In this document: positions 1 through 9,403 of the stretch, in pieces
How the letters are laid out: each line of letters begins with the position of its first letter
Numbering within the stretch: position 1 is the stretch's first letter
Origin: Shouchella patagoniensis
GTDB lineage: Bacteria > Bacillota > Bacilli > Bacillales > Bacillaceae_D
Assembly: GCF_002019705.1 (NCBI RefSeq)
Contig: NZ_KV917377.1
Span: forward strand, 1,796,565-1,860,564
DNA length: 64,000 nt
Direction: 5' to 3'
Position numbers and translations under genes: made by a program
Notes under the pieces: model-generated
The model's input: the letters and a program-made list of their open reading frames with translations, nothing else
The model's database searches: none
What the model was told of the DNA's origin: nothing

Positions 1-868
1 AATAAATTGCAAGTGTATCGTGTTCGTGCTCACTCTCGATCCATTCAGCAGGCTGCAACACATGAGGATGATGCCCAATAACAGCTGTCGCACCACTATC
101 TGCAGCAAGTTGCACCCACTCTTTCTGTTGCTTGTTCGGGTAATAAACATATTCATCTCCAGCATGTAAAGCAACAAGAACAGCATCTGCCTGTAAACTT
201 GCCTCTTCAATTTGTTTTTGCATCAAACTTGAATCAGCTAAATTAACAAGGTATTCTCGATTGTCTGGTACCGGTATGCCATTTATTCCATACGTATAGC
301 TAAGTATAGCTATCGACAATCCGTTCTTTTTAACAACACGAAGGTCATCTGCATCATTTCTATCTTTAAATGAGCCTGTGTACATCATATCCAGCTCGTC
401 CCAATAGGATAATGCATTCATAATCGCTTTTGGTCCACGGTCGAGCGTATGATTATTGGCCAATGTCACCACATCTACACCGGCTTTTTTTAATGCATCT
501 CCCACTTCAAAAGGAGAATTAAAACTCGGATACCCAGATAATCCAATTTCTTCTCCACCAATCATTGTTTCTTGGTTAGCAATTGTAATATCTGGTTCTT
601 TTAGATAAGGTGCAATCTCTTTTAACATCGGCCAAAAATCAAACCCTCTTTCGACTTTGGCGTCATCATAAACACGATCATGAATCAATATGTCGCCGAC
701 TGTTCCAACTGTTACCGACTGTCTAAAGCGCTCTCCCTCTTTTTGAAAAGGAGTACTAAACCGTAATTCAATTGTATTTAAATCAGTTGTCCCAGGTCGC
801 ATTTCATTTTGACAGGCCGTTGTAAGAAAAATTAAAAAAACACCAATTGCTTGTTTAACGAATTTCAT
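1..868 (-). CDS. CapA-family lipoprotein, 3' end cut by window edge
   Basis: An open frame runs leftward from an ATG at 868 to the window edge, so the C-terminus is missing. A ribosome site (AGGGAG) sits about 8 bases upstream. The N-terminus is a short hydrophobic signal ending in LTTAC, a plausible lipobox with a Cys near residue 19. The body contains GDILIHDRVY, TIANQETMIGG, TLANNHTLDRG and VIGHHPHVLQP, which are the metallophosphatase-like signatures of the PGA_cap/CapA family (poly-gamma-glutamate capsule proteins). The protein is therefore probably a membrane-anchored surface hydrolase. Solitary CapA-like lipoproteins are common in Bacillus and do not prove that a capsule is made; no capB or capC is visible. 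It follows the dpp-ykf operon on the same strand, 43 bases after ykfD, and could be read through from it. Confidence 0.75.
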   Translation of the reverse strand, partial: MKFVKQAIGVFLIFLTTACQNEMRPGTTDLNTIELRFSTPFQKEGERFRQSVTVGTVGDILIHDRVYDDAKVERGFDFWPMLKEIAPYLKEPDITIANQETMIGGEEIGLSGYPSFNSPFEVGDALKKAGVDVVTLANNHTLDRGPKAIMNALSYWDELDMMYTGSFKDRNDADDLRVVKKNGLSIAILSYTYGINGIPVPDNREYLVNLADSSLMQKQIEEASLQADAVLVALHAGDEYVYYPNKQQKEWVQLAADSGATAVIGHHPHVLQPAEWIESEHEHDTLAIY

Positions 869-911
869 ACACTTCTCCCTATAAAAGGTTTACTATCATT
901 AACTACTGATA

Positions 912-1913
912 CTAAGTTACTTTGCTAGCTGCAGCCTCTTTTCTAGAGTCTCCAATCTCGTCATATAAATGGCAAGCGGCAAAATGACCTGGCTCATATT
1001 CACTGATCTCTGGCTCTATTAAAGTACAGCGTTCCATTACCCTTGGACATCTTGTGCGGAAAACACAACCACTCGGGGGAGAGATTGGGCTAGGAATCTC
1101 CCCACTAAGCAGAATAGGTTCACGTTTATCTTCAAGGTCGGGATCAGGAATTGGGATCGCAGATAATAATGCTTCCGTATAAGGATGAAGTGGTTTTTTG
1201 TATAATTTTTCACTTGTAGTTAGTTCCACAAGTTTCCCTAAATACATCACGCCAATTCGATCACTTATGTGCCTTACCATTGATAAATCATGTGCGATAA
1301 ACAAGAATGTCAAACCTTGTTCAAGTTGGAGTTTTCTTAATAAGTTTACTACTTGCGCTTGAATCGACACATCCAAAGCAGATATGGGTTCATCCGCAAC
1401 TATAAATTCGGGTTCTACTGCAAGTGCTCGCGCGATACCAATTCGCTGCCTTTGCCCCCCACTAAATTCATGGGGATAGCGATTTGCATGTTCTTTATTT
1501 AAACCCACTGTTTTCAATAATTGATATACTTTCTCTTTTCGCTTCACTCCGCTATAAAGACCATGAATATCTATACCCTCTGCCACGATATCCATAACCG
1601 TCGACCTTGGATTTAACGAAGCGTATGGATCTTGAAAAATCATCTGCATGCTTTGATCTAATTTTCTTTTTGTTTTTGAACTCGCTTTGTGAACATCTTG
1701 TCCTTTAAATTTTATAGAACCCTCTGTTTGTTCATATAAACGTAAAATAGTCCGTCCAAGTGTCGACTTTCCACAACCTGATTCACCAACTAAACCAAAC
1801 ATTTCTCCTTTATTAACAGTAAATGATACAACATCAACAGCTTTAAGTGTTTGATCTTTTCGAATTTTGAAGTGTTTTTTTAACCCTTGCACTTCAAGCA
1901 TTGGTTCATTCAT
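912..1913 (-). CDS. ykfD: Peptide ABC transporter ATPase, YkfD/OppF type
   Basis: ATP-binding subunit of an oligopeptide-type ABC importer, about 333 residues. Walker A (GESGCGKST), signature (SGGQRQRIGIARAL), Walker B (FIVADEPISALD) and the C-terminal oligopeptide-transporter extension with Cys-rich CVFRTRCPR are all present. The start is set at the ATG at 1913: GGAGGG lies 7 bases upstream and the ATG overlaps the stop of ykfC as ATGA, so translation is probably coupled. A longer GTG start at 1928 would run through the ribosome site. It is the last gene of the dpp-ykf operon. In B. subtilis YkfD is the partner ATPase of the same operon. Here it gives the Dpp permease a second ATPase besides DppD, making the usual D/F heteropair likely. 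Confidence 0.88.
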   Translation of the reverse strand: MNEPMLEVQGLKKHFKIRKDQTLKAVDVVSFTVNKGEMFGLVGESGCGKSTLGRTILRLYEQTEGSIKFKGQDVHKASSKTKRKLDQSMQMIFQDPYASLNPRSTVMDIVAEGIDIHGLYSGVKRKEKVYQLLKTVGLNKEHANRYPHEFSGGQRQRIGIARALAVEPEFIVADEPISALDVSIQAQVVNLLRKLQLEQGLTFLFIAHDLSMVRHISDRIGVMYLGKLVELTTSEKLYKKPLHPYTEALLSAIPIPDPDLEDKREPILLSGEIPSPISPPSGCVFRTRCPRVMERCTLIEPEISEYEPGHFAACHLYDEIGDSRKEAAASKVT

Positions 1914-2821
1914 AAGAAATCCCTCCACAGAGCCTTACTTGTAAACCTTCTTGTGGCGCAGTATTCTTGTTCATATTCCGTCCCATGAAAGGAAATTTGT
2001 TCCACAGCTTTACCTGTTTTTGGCGCGTGTATCATTTCACCGTCGCCAGCATACATAGCAACATGGTGAACCGCACCTTCCCCTTTGTCATGTGCAAAAT
2101 AGAGCAAATCACCAACCGCAACGTCCTCATCTTGTATTTCGATTCCTGTTTGTACTTGATTTGAAGCATCTCTTGGGATAATAATTGCGCTCGCTTTATG
2201 CATAGCATAAACAAAGCCAGAGCAGTCATAGCCAAACCCGCTCATCCCTCCCCATAAATACGGCAATCCAATAAACTGACGTGCACTGTCTACTAATTGA
2301 TTTCCATCCTTCTCTCTCGATTTCCACTCTATATCGGCCTGTTTTATAACAGCTTCTCCTAGTGGAGTATCTACATGAAGAAAATGCTCATACGCCTGCT
2401 TAACAACAAGCGTTGTGCCAAAGCTCAACTGAAACAACAATTCATGGTTTGCGTTAAATAAAGGGGCTGTATTCCTTTTCACACGTACTTTTTGAGTCCC
2501 CACCTCACTTTGTACCGATGACAACTGACAAGAAGGTATCCAACCGGGATACCCAGCCTCCGCTTTAACGGTAGGTTGATCAAGGAGAATGACTTTAGAC
2601 CAACCATTTGTCTCCTCTAAAATTAAAACAGGGTCATTAAATAAGGCTTGGCTTTGGACTAGGTTCTTTGAACACAGCTCCAATCGTTCATCATACGTGA
2701 GTTGAGAAAGCCAATTCTCATACATCGTTTCTTTTCCTAGAATAATAGAATCAATTTCTCGTGGAGAATCAAACGTGGTCCACAATGTTGCAACAGGAAC
2801 TGCAATTCGCTTTTCTTCCAT
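1910..2821 (-). CDS. ykfC: gamma-D-glutamyl-L-lysine dipeptidyl-peptidase, NlpC/P60
   Basis: About 303 residues. Two SH3-like segments come first, then an NlpC/P60 papain-like domain with the catalytic Cys in YDCSGFVYA, His in VHHVAMYAG and a third polar residue in MIHAPKTG. This matches YkfC (dipeptidyl-peptidase VI), which cleaves the gamma-D-Glu-L-diamino acid bond of murein peptides with a free N-terminal L-Ala. No signal peptide is visible, in keeping with action in the cytoplasm on imported peptides. The ATG at 2821 is preferred over an in-frame TTG at 2848 because GGAGTGGAGGG lies 6-8 bases before the ATG. It starts 4 bases after ykfA ends and overlaps ykfD by 4 bases. Confidence 0.87.
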   Translation of the reverse strand: MEEKRIAVPVATLWTTFDSPREIDSIILGKETMYENWLSQLTYDERLELCSKNLVQSQALFNDPVLILEETNGWSKVILLDQPTVKAEAGYPGWIPSCQLSSVQSEVGTQKVRVKRNTAPLFNANHELLFQLSFGTTLVVKQAYEHFLHVDTPLGEAVIKQADIEWKSREKDGNQLVDSARQFIGLPYLWGGMSGFGYDCSGFVYAMHKASAIIIPRDASNQVQTGIEIQDEDVAVGDLLYFAHDKGEGAVHHVAMYAGDGEMIHAPKTGKAVEQISFHGTEYEQEYCATRRFTSKALWRDFL

Positions 2822-2825
2822 TTTG

Positions 2826-3755
2826 TCATCCCTCCACTCCTGATTCAATGGTTATCGTATTTAGGTTAGCATCAAGTACTGCATTTGCACCATAAGGTAT
2901 CGATAAGGCTGGATTGCAGTGGCCAATTGAAACCCCTTTTAAACAAGGTTTTCCAGGTTTCTTGAGATAAAAGTTTAATACCTCATTCAGAGAAAATGAC
3001 TTCTCTCTTTTTTTTGGTTCACACTTATTAAAGTTTCCAATAACGTATCCAACTGCACCATCTAACTTCCCTGCAAGTCTGAGCTGATTTAGCATTCGAT
3101 CAATTCGATACGGCTCTTCTTCAATTTCTTCTATAAACAGAATTGCGCCTTCCGTGTTAATCTCATAGTTTGTACCCAATAAGCTACAAATTAGCGTTAA
3201 ATTCCCTCCTACTAAACGACCATTAACTACGCCCTCTTCGAGTGAAACAAGTGATTCTGTTGACTCGTCAATGGTCATTGGTTTTTCCTGTAATACTTGT
3301 TTAAGACCATTAAGGGTAAAAGAATCGACACTTCCATTTGCAAGATCGGAACTTAACATTGGGCCATGAAACGTAATTAGACCTGTTTCTTGGTGAATAG
3401 CCGTGTGGAGGCATGTAATATCACTATAACCCCAGAAGACCTTTGGATTATTTCTAATGAGGTCATAATCGATTTTATCAACAATTCTCGGAGTCCCGTA
3501 ACCACCACAAGCACAAAAAATCCCTTTTATATCTGGATTTCTAAACATGTCTTCTAAATCCGTAATACGTTCTTGATCTGTTCCTCCCAAGTAACCGTAT
3601 TCTGCGCTAACTGAAGGGGCAACTACTACTTGTAAGCCCATCTGTTCATATATCCTTTTTGCCTCATACACCCTTTTTAAAGAAGGGGCGCTTGCTGGCG
3701 CAATGACACCAATCGTATCACCAGGTTTCAGTATCTTTGCTTTCTTAGGCATCAT
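2826..3755 (-). CDS. ykfA: LD-carboxypeptidase, S66 family (YkfA/MccF-like)
   Basis: 309 residues of an S66 serine peptidase. The nucleophile elbow GYSD puts the catalytic Ser near residue 111, and GGNLTLICSLLGT, FIEEIEEEPYRIDRML and the His in SIGHCNPALSIP match the family. Members remove the terminal D-amino acid from tetrapeptides of murein or inactivate microcin C-like peptides; in the dpp-ykf context muropeptide recycling is the natural reading. It has a good AGGAGG site 11 bases before the first of two ATGs. A strong hairpin terminator separates it from dppE upstream, so the three ykf genes may be expressed at a lower level than dpp. Confidence 0.87.
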   Translation of the reverse strand: MMPKKAKILKPGDTIGVIAPASAPSLKRVYEAKRIYEQMGLQVVVAPSVSAEYGYLGGTDQERITDLEDMFRNPDIKGIFCACGGYGTPRIVDKIDYDLIRNNPKVFWGYSDITCLHTAIHQETGLITFHGPMLSSDLANGSVDSFTLNGLKQVLQEKPMTIDESTESLVSLEEGVVNGRLVGGNLTLICSLLGTNYEINTEGAILFIEEIEEEPYRIDRMLNQLRLAGKLDGAVGYVIGNFNKCEPKKREKSFSLNEVLNFYLKKPGKPCLKGVSIGHCNPALSIPYGANAVLDANLNTITIESGVEG

Positions 3756-3780
3756 GTTATATTTATCCTCCTAACAAGCA

Positions 3781-3812
3781 AAAAAGGAAGAGGTTGTTGC
3801 TCTTCCTTTTTT
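3781..3812 (-). terminator. Terminator between dppE and ykfA
   Basis: A perfect 12-bp stem (3781-3792 with 3800-3811) with a 7-base loop lies directly after the dppE stop. On the minus strand it is followed by a T run. It is positioned to reduce but not abolish read-through into ykfA. Confidence 0.75.
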
Positions 3813-3820
3813 TGCTTAAT

Positions 3821-5473
3821 CTATTGCTCTATATCAGCCCACTTCAGTTCAATATACCCTACCGGATGACGTACAACCCCAGAAACTGATTCATTCTCTA
3901 AGACTGGTTGATTATAAAAATAAAGAGGAAAGAACGGCATTTCATCTAGTAGAATTGCTTCTGCTTCATGTAACAATTTAAATCTACTTTCTTCATTCCC
4001 CTCCATTCTCGATTCTTCGATTAAACGATCATACTCTTCGTTTGACCAACCCGTGCGATTCATCGAGCTATCAGTAATAAAACTTTCAAGGAAATTAATT
4101 GGATCAGCATAATCAGCAATAAAGGAAGAGCGAGACATCTGCATTTCTAAACCACGTTGTCGATCCAAGAAAACACTTGATTCAACAACCTCTAATTCCA
4201 CATCCACATCTAAGTTTTCTTTATACATTTGCTGCAGCGTTTCAGCAATGCGTTGATGATCATTTGAGCCGGAACTGTAAGATAATGTTACTGGTGGAAG
4301 TTCCTCATAATTCTCTTCAGCCATTCCTTCTTCTAAAAGAGATCTTGCCTCTTCCACATCCATTTCAAAATAATCGCCGCCAACATCTCTGAAATCCTCA
4401 CCAGAGGGTTCTGTAAAACCGTTAGAAACAAAAGCTGATGCAGGTTCTTGGTTTTGCTTAATTACATGATCGACAATTGATTCACGATTAACTGCTTTCG
4501 CAAATGCTTGACGAATCTTCTTATTTTGGAAAGGTTCTTCTGTAACTAAGAAACGATAAAAATACGTTCCTGCTTGATCATATAAATCTACTTCTCCGTC
4601 TGCAATCAGTTGTTCAGCCATATCAGCAGGAGGAGCTGTAGAATGTAAACCTCCTTGATCAAACAATTGGTACGCTGTCATAGCATCGTCAATCATAAAC
4701 CATGTTGCTCCATCTAATGCTACATTGTCTGAATCCCAATATTCATTATTACGAGTCATTCGTAACTCAGAATTATGATCCCAACCACTAAGCGCAAACG
4801 GTCCATTGCTGATATACGTATCAGCCTCAGTATGCCAATCAGCATTTGCTTCGACCGTTTCTTTATGAACCGGGAAGAAAGAAGGGTTTGTAATTAAACT
4901 AAGAAAATACTGTTGTGGGCTTGTTAAAACAACCTCCAATGTTTTTTCATCGAGTGCCGTTACTTTAACCTCCTCAACTGATCCTTCTCCTTCACTAAAT
5001 TCTGTTGCCCCTTCAATAAGGTCAGCTAAAAACGCTGCTGAAGAACCAGTGTCTGGATCAACCAAGCGTTTCCATGCATATTCAAAATCTTCAGCGGTGA
5101 CTGGATCGCCATTTGACCAATTTGCATCATCTCGAATATGAAATGTAAACGTAAGCCCATCATCAGATATATCCCAGCTTTCAGCAGTTGCTGGTTCTGG
5201 CGTATGATCTGGGCCTAATCGTGCCAACCCTTCCATTATATTATTTAACGGTGCACTTGATACGGCTTCAAAAGCAATTTGCGGATCTAAAGATACCGGT
5301 TCATTTCCGTTATTTAACAGCAATATCTTATCACTTGCTTGTTCCTCATTTCCACCTTCTTCATTTTCATTTGCTTCTGAAGAGTCTTCGTCAGTAGAAC
5401 CTCCAGTCGTACAAGCTGCCATCGTTACAGCAAAACCAAGCGCCATTGAACTTAAAAGCCATTTTTTTCTCAT
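3821..5473 (-). CDS. dppE: Dipeptide/oligopeptide-binding lipoprotein
   Basis: 550 residues. The N-terminus has two Lys/Arg, a hydrophobic stretch and a lipobox ending in MAAC, with the lipid Cys near residue 21, then an acidic Ser/Glu-rich linker. The rest is a family 5 extracellular solute-binding protein: FTFHIRDDANWSNGDPVTAEDFEYAWKR-like N-lobe features, TYFYRFLVTEEPFQNKKIRQ and a late TGWSNEEYDRLIEES are typical of OppA/DppE. It should sit on the outer face of the membrane and deliver peptides to DppB/DppC. AAGGGGGA precedes the ATG. It follows dppD by 14 bases and is followed by a terminator. The very acidic composition suits an extracellular protein of an alkaliphile. Confidence 0.9.
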   Translation of the reverse strand: MRKKWLLSSMALGFAVTMAACTTGGSTDEDSSEANENEEGGNEEQASDKILLLNNGNEPVSLDPQIAFEAVSSAPLNNIMEGLARLGPDHTPEPATAESWDISDDGLTFTFHIRDDANWSNGDPVTAEDFEYAWKRLVDPDTGSSAAFLADLIEGATEFSEGEGSVEEVKVTALDEKTLEVVLTSPQQYFLSLITNPSFFPVHKETVEANADWHTEADTYISNGPFALSGWDHNSELRMTRNNEYWDSDNVALDGATWFMIDDAMTAYQLFDQGGLHSTAPPADMAEQLIADGEVDLYDQAGTYFYRFLVTEEPFQNKKIRQAFAKAVNRESIVDHVIKQNQEPASAFVSNGFTEPSGEDFRDVGGDYFEMDVEEARSLLEEGMAEENYEELPPVTLSYSSGSNDHQRIAETLQQMYKENLDVDVELEVVESSVFLDRQRGLEMQMSRSSFIADYADPINFLESFITDSSMNRTGWSNEEYDRLIEESRMEGNEESRFKLLHEAEAILLDEMPFFPLYFYNQPVLENESVSGVVRHPVGYIELKWADIEQ

Positions 5474-5487
5474 GTACGTTCCCCCTT

Positions 5488-6483
5488 TTATGCTAATTCT
5501 TTAAATACGTTTTTTGCTCTTGAATCTAAAAGCCAACAAGCAACCGTGTGATTGTTCGAAACAACTGTTTCTGATGGCATATGGTTACGGCAAACGTCCA
5601 TCGCAAACTCACAACGTGGTGCAAATGGGCAACCTGCCGGTGGATCAAATAAATCAGGTGGTGTACCTCCTATTGGTAGCAACTCACCTCGAATATCGTC
5701 TAAACGAGGAATTGATTGCAGAAGACCTTTCGTGTACGGATGAGATGCCTGATAAAATAGATCCCTTCTACTACTTGTTTCAACTATTTTCCCAGCATAC
5801 ATAACATGTACTCGGTCTGCTAACTGAGCAACTACACCTAAATCATGCGTAATTAATATAATTGCGACTCCCGTCCGGATTTGAATTTCTTTAAAGAGCG
5901 CCAAAATTTGCGCTTGAATCGTGACATCTAATGCTGTCGTTGGTTCATCAGCAATTAAAATATCTGGTTCACAAATAAGGGCCATAGCAATCATTAAGCG
6001 CTGCCGCATACCGCCGCTAAACTCATGTGGGTATTGTTTTAAACGTTCCTTTCCATTTGCTATTCCGACAATTTCAAGCATCTCTAATGCTTTTTGATTT
6101 GCAGCTAAAACTGATATTGAGGTATGTTTCCGAATCCCTTCTGTTAATTGCGTCCCAATACTTAAAGTTGGATTTAAGGATGTCATAGGGTCTTGGAAGA
6201 TCATTGATATACCGTTTCCTTGAATCTTGCGCATTTTTTTAGCAGATAGTTTTGTTAAATTAGTTCCTTTGAAACGAATCTCACCTTCTTTAATGACCGC
6301 CGACATTTTTGGCAATAACCTCATGATACTCTGAGCGGTAACGCTTTTTCCACAACCACTCTCTCCGACAATTGCCAATGTTTCTCCTTTATTTAATTCT
6401 AAATTCACTCCGCGTACTGCTTTAATTTCGCCTCCGTACGTTTTGAAATTAACATGTAAATTTTTTATTTCTAAAATTGCCAT
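5488..6483 (-). CDS. dppD: Peptide ABC transporter ATPase
   Basis: 331 residues. ABC ATPase with Walker A GESGCGKSV, signature SGGMRQRLMIAMAL, Walker B ILIADEPTTALD and the C-terminal CPFAPRCEFAMD motif of the DppD/OppD group. The ATG at 6483 (MAILEIKN) is preferred over an upstream frame to 6549: a GGGGGCG site lies 7-8 bases before it, and it begins one base after the dppC stop. The family powers import of di- and oligopeptides from the cytoplasmic side. It is the fourth gene of the dpp operon and probably pairs with YkfD. Confidence 0.9.
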   Translation of the reverse strand: MAILEIKNLHVNFKTYGGEIKAVRGVNLELNKGETLAIVGESGCGKSVTAQSIMRLLPKMSAVIKEGEIRFKGTNLTKLSAKKMRKIQGNGISMIFQDPMTSLNPTLSIGTQLTEGIRKHTSISVLAANQKALEMLEIVGIANGKERLKQYPHEFSGGMRQRLMIAMALICEPDILIADEPTTALDVTIQAQILALFKEIQIRTGVAIILITHDLGVVAQLADRVHVMYAGKIVETSSRRDLFYQASHPYTKGLLQSIPRLDDIRGELLPIGGTPPDLFDPPAGCPFAPRCEFAMDVCRNHMPSETVVSNNHTVACWLLDSRAKNVFKELA

Positions 6484-6484
6484 T

Positions 6485-7426
6485 TTAACGCCCCCTCGTT
6501 TTTGGATCAAGCGCATCTTGCAGTCCGTCACCAAACACATTAAATGCAAACATCGTTAGTGAAATAAAGAAAGCTGGAAAGAACAAACGCCACCAGTGAC
6601 CGGTCAAAATTGATGACAGCCCATTATTAGCAAGTGATCCCCAAGATGCAAAAGGTGCTGAAATGCCTAGGCCAAGAAAACTTAAAAATGCTTCCGCAAA
6701 AATAGCTGATGGAACAGTTAATGTCATCTGGATAATAATTGGTCCCATTGTATTTGGAAGCAAGCTTTTCCTAATAATATGCGATGTACTTCCTCCAAAT
6801 ACTCTTGAAGCTAGAACATATTCGTTCTGTTTTAAAGATAGCACTTGTCCCCTTACAATTCGCGCCATCTCTACCCAACCTGTTACAGTTAATGCAACTA
6901 TAATTGTCACTAAACCTGGTCCCATAATAACCATCAGCAAAATGACGATTAATAAGTATGGCAATCCATATAGCACTTCTACAATACGCATCATTACGGA
7001 GTCTGTGCGTCCACCCTTATAACCAGATACGCCCCCATATATAATTCCAATTAAACAATCAATCAAAGCTGCAGCAAAACCAACAAAAAGTGAGATTCTG
7101 GCTCCATACCACGTTCTTGAGAACATGTCTCGTCCAAGTTCATCGGTACCAAACCAATGGTCTGTAGAAGGAGGTAAATTAACTTTTTCTAAGTTTCCTA
7201 ATGTGACACTGTGTGGAGAAATCCAAGGTCCAATTATCGCCATAATAGTTAAAGAAATCATTGTAAATAACCCTAGCATCGCTAATTTATTTTGTCTAAG
7301 CCGCATCCATGCAGACTGCCAATAAGAAAGCGAAGGTCTGGAAACTTTCTCTGCTTCACCTCGGATAGATGCTTTTTTAAACAATTCATCTTCTACAGGC
7401 TTTCCATTTGAATTGAGTAATGCCAC
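6485..7426 (-). CDS. dppC: Dipeptide ABC transporter permease
   Basis: 313 residues. A cytoplasmic N-terminal segment of about 45 residues is followed by a first membrane span (LAMLGLFTMISLTIMAIIG), a periplasmic-type loop with WFGTDELGRDMFSR (the DppC/OppC signature) and five further spans with the EAA loop ARVFGGSTSHIIRKSLLPN. The start is GTG, immediately after the dppB stop codon, with a strong GGAGGGGGA site 4-5 bases upstream inside dppB. This tight packing implies coupled translation. It forms the inner-membrane channel with DppB. Confidence 0.9.
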   Translation of the reverse strand: MALLNSNGKPVEDELFKKASIRGEAEKVSRPSLSYWQSAWMRLRQNKLAMLGLFTMISLTIMAIIGPWISPHSVTLGNLEKVNLPPSTDHWFGTDELGRDMFSRTWYGARISLFVGFAAALIDCLIGIIYGGVSGYKGGRTDSVMMRIVEVLYGLPYLLIVILLMVIMGPGLVTIIVALTVTGWVEMARIVRGQVLSLKQNEYVLASRVFGGSTSHIIRKSLLPNTMGPIIIQMTLTVPSAIFAEAFLSFLGLGISAPFASWGSLANNGLSSILTGHWWRLFFPAFFISLTMFAFNVFGDGLQDALDPKTRGR

Positions 7427-8350
7427 CTACTCCCCCTCCTTCTTATGCAATCTGATTCGCGGATCGAGGAACCCATAGATAACATCAACAATAAACAGCA
7501 TAATAAGGAGAATCGCACTATAGAATATTGTAGTTCCCATAATCACTGGATAATCTCTATTGTTTATACCTTCAACAAAATAACGCCCTATCCCCGGAAT
7601 AGCAAAAATCTTTTCGATTACAAAACTACCCGTGAGCACCCCAGCTACTAACGTACCCATAATTGTGACAACGGGCATTAAACCATTACGAAGTGCATGC
7701 TTTACAACAACGGTAAACGGAGATAACCCTTTCGCTTGGGCTGTCCGAATATAATCTTGAGTCAGTACATCTACCATAGTCGAGCGTGTAAGTCTCGCTA
7801 TGATTGCCATTGGGGAAGTTGCCAATGCAAACACGGGTAAAATCATATGCTCCCAACTCTGCCATAATGCCACGGGCAAATAATCTTTAAACGTATTAAT
7901 GAGAAGCGCAGCCAAAATAAAATTTGGGACTGATAACCCGAGTACTGCAAGGGTCATTAATGTATAGTCTATGAATCCATTTCGTCTTAGAGCGGAGAGT
8001 ACACCAAGTGTTATTCCAGTAACGAGAGCAATACCAAGAGCATAAAGCCCAAGTTCAAGAGATACTGGAAACCCCCGAGAAATTAAGTCATTTACAGAAA
8101 CACCCTGCTGTGCAATAGATGGACCAAAATCAGCTTGTAGCAGAGATTTCAAGTATTCAAAATACTGAATTAACAGTGGCTGATCTAACCCGAAATACGC
8201 CTCTAAATTTGCTCGAATGGTCTCGTTTGTTGTTCGTTCACTATTAAGGGGAGAACCAGGTACCGCATGCATTAGTGTAAAAGTTGCAGTAATGATTATC
8301 CATAATGTGACAAGCATCGCTAAAAATCGTTTGCTTACATATTTCAGCAT
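7427..8350 (-). CDS. dppB: Dipeptide ABC transporter permease
   Basis: 307 residues with six predicted spans. The N-terminal span, the TFTLMHAVPGSPL stretch after it, and the EAA loop (IRTAQAKGLSPFTVVVKHALRNG) are hallmarks of the DppB/OppB family. AGAGGCGAGAG precedes the ATG. It stands 16 bases after dppA and abuts dppC. It is the partner permease of DppC. Confidence 0.9.
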   Translation of the reverse strand: MLKYVSKRFLAMLVTLWIIITATFTLMHAVPGSPLNSERTTNETIRANLEAYFGLDQPLLIQYFEYLKSLLQADFGPSIAQQGVSVNDLISRGFPVSLELGLYALGIALVTGITLGVLSALRRNGFIDYTLMTLAVLGLSVPNFILAALLINTFKDYLPVALWQSWEHMILPVFALATSPMAIIARLTRSTMVDVLTQDYIRTAQAKGLSPFTVVVKHALRNGLMPVVTIMGTLVAGVLTGSFVIEKIFAIPGIGRYFVEGINNRDYPVIMGTTIFYSAILLIMLFIVDVIYGFLDPRIRLHKKEGE

Positions 8351-8366
8351 TTTCTCTCGCCTCTTT

Positions 8367-9188
8367 CTAGCAGAACGTTGTTTGCATCGCGAGTTCTGTC
8401 ATAACAAGCATCGCTTGATAAGCCTCCTTCACATCTCGGGCAGTAAATTTCACTATTGTCCCTTTTTCAATCTCTGCCCCAGGCATTAATGCAGCCCATT
8501 CGGCTTGTCCATAATTGGCGAACTCAATATGTAATATTGGTTTTTCACTTGTCCGAAGCGGTTTCACTTTTGCTATTTTACTTAGGGCATCTTGTGTTTT
8601 CTCTTGCAAGAGAACCTTGCTATTAGTAGGAGTCAGACATATCGCGGATGAGCGAGATTGGGCCACTTTGACACATGCAGTCGTGACTCCTGGTACAAGT
8701 GCTTCTGCTTCTCTACAAGTCGAATCATCTCCGGCTACTAATAAGAGTGGCACATCATAGTAACCTGCTAAATAAGCATTAAAACCCATTTCTCCGATCT
8801 CATGTTCATCAAGCCACATCGACCTTACACCAAAAATCATCGTATGACTCATCACTCCTGGCGTTGATGCTCTTGCATGGTAGCCGAGAAAAAATGCCCC
8901 ATCAAACGAATGGTCAATTCCTTGCATCATTGAATACGGCTTTACTTCCCCGGAGACTAGTTTAATATCACCATGTACTTTTTCAATAAGTAAGTTATTC
9001 ATCTTCCCATGAGCATCATTAACGATAAACTCCTTACAACCAAATTCGATAGCAGATTCTGCTACATAATTAACTTCATCAGTCATTAATTGCTGTCCTC
9101 TAGCATAAAAACGTTCACCTGGAGTAACAAATTGATGATCGACTAACCCTGATATCCCTTCCATATCAATAGATGTATATAGTTTCAT
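8367..9188 (-). CDS. dppA: D-aminopeptidase, M55 family
   Basis: 273 residues. All five zinc ligands known for B. subtilis DppA fall at the same numbers here: Asp8 and Glu10 in SIDMEG, His60 in NDAHG, His104 in YHARAS and Glu133 in HEIGEM. The enzyme forms a decameric ring and removes N-terminal D-amino acids from peptides such as D-Ala-D-Ala. It is the first gene of the dpp-ykf operon, so peptides with D-residues are to be broken down after uptake. AAGAAGGTG stands 6 bases before the ATG. The 280-base upstream gap should hold the operon promoter, but no convincing -35/-10 pair or CodY box was found in it. Confidence 0.92.
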   Translation of the reverse strand: MKLYTSIDMEGISGLVDHQFVTPGERFYARGQQLMTDEVNYVAESAIEFGCKEFIVNDAHGKMNNLLIEKVHGDIKLVSGEVKPYSMMQGIDHSFDGAFFLGYHARASTPGVMSHTMIFGVRSMWLDEHEIGEMGFNAYLAGYYDVPLLLVAGDDSTCREAEALVPGVTTACVKVAQSRSSAICLTPTNSKVLLQEKTQDALSKIAKVKPLRTSEKPILHIEFANYGQAEWAALMPGAEIEKGTIVKFTARDVKEAYQAMLVMTELAMQTTFC

Positions 9189-9403
9189 AGCACACCTTCT
9201 TTTTTCTTTTTTACTTTTTTGTAAATTCGTTTAATGAGTTCGTATTCGCAATATAGACTTAAATATCCTGCAATATATATAATCTTTTTGCGGAATACTG
9301 TCATTTTCACTTACATACTTGCCTTAAAACTCCTTGTACACTATATGCTTATACCTGCTAAATGTATTACGATATTCCATGAACTACGTGACTAGGACTC
9401 TAA

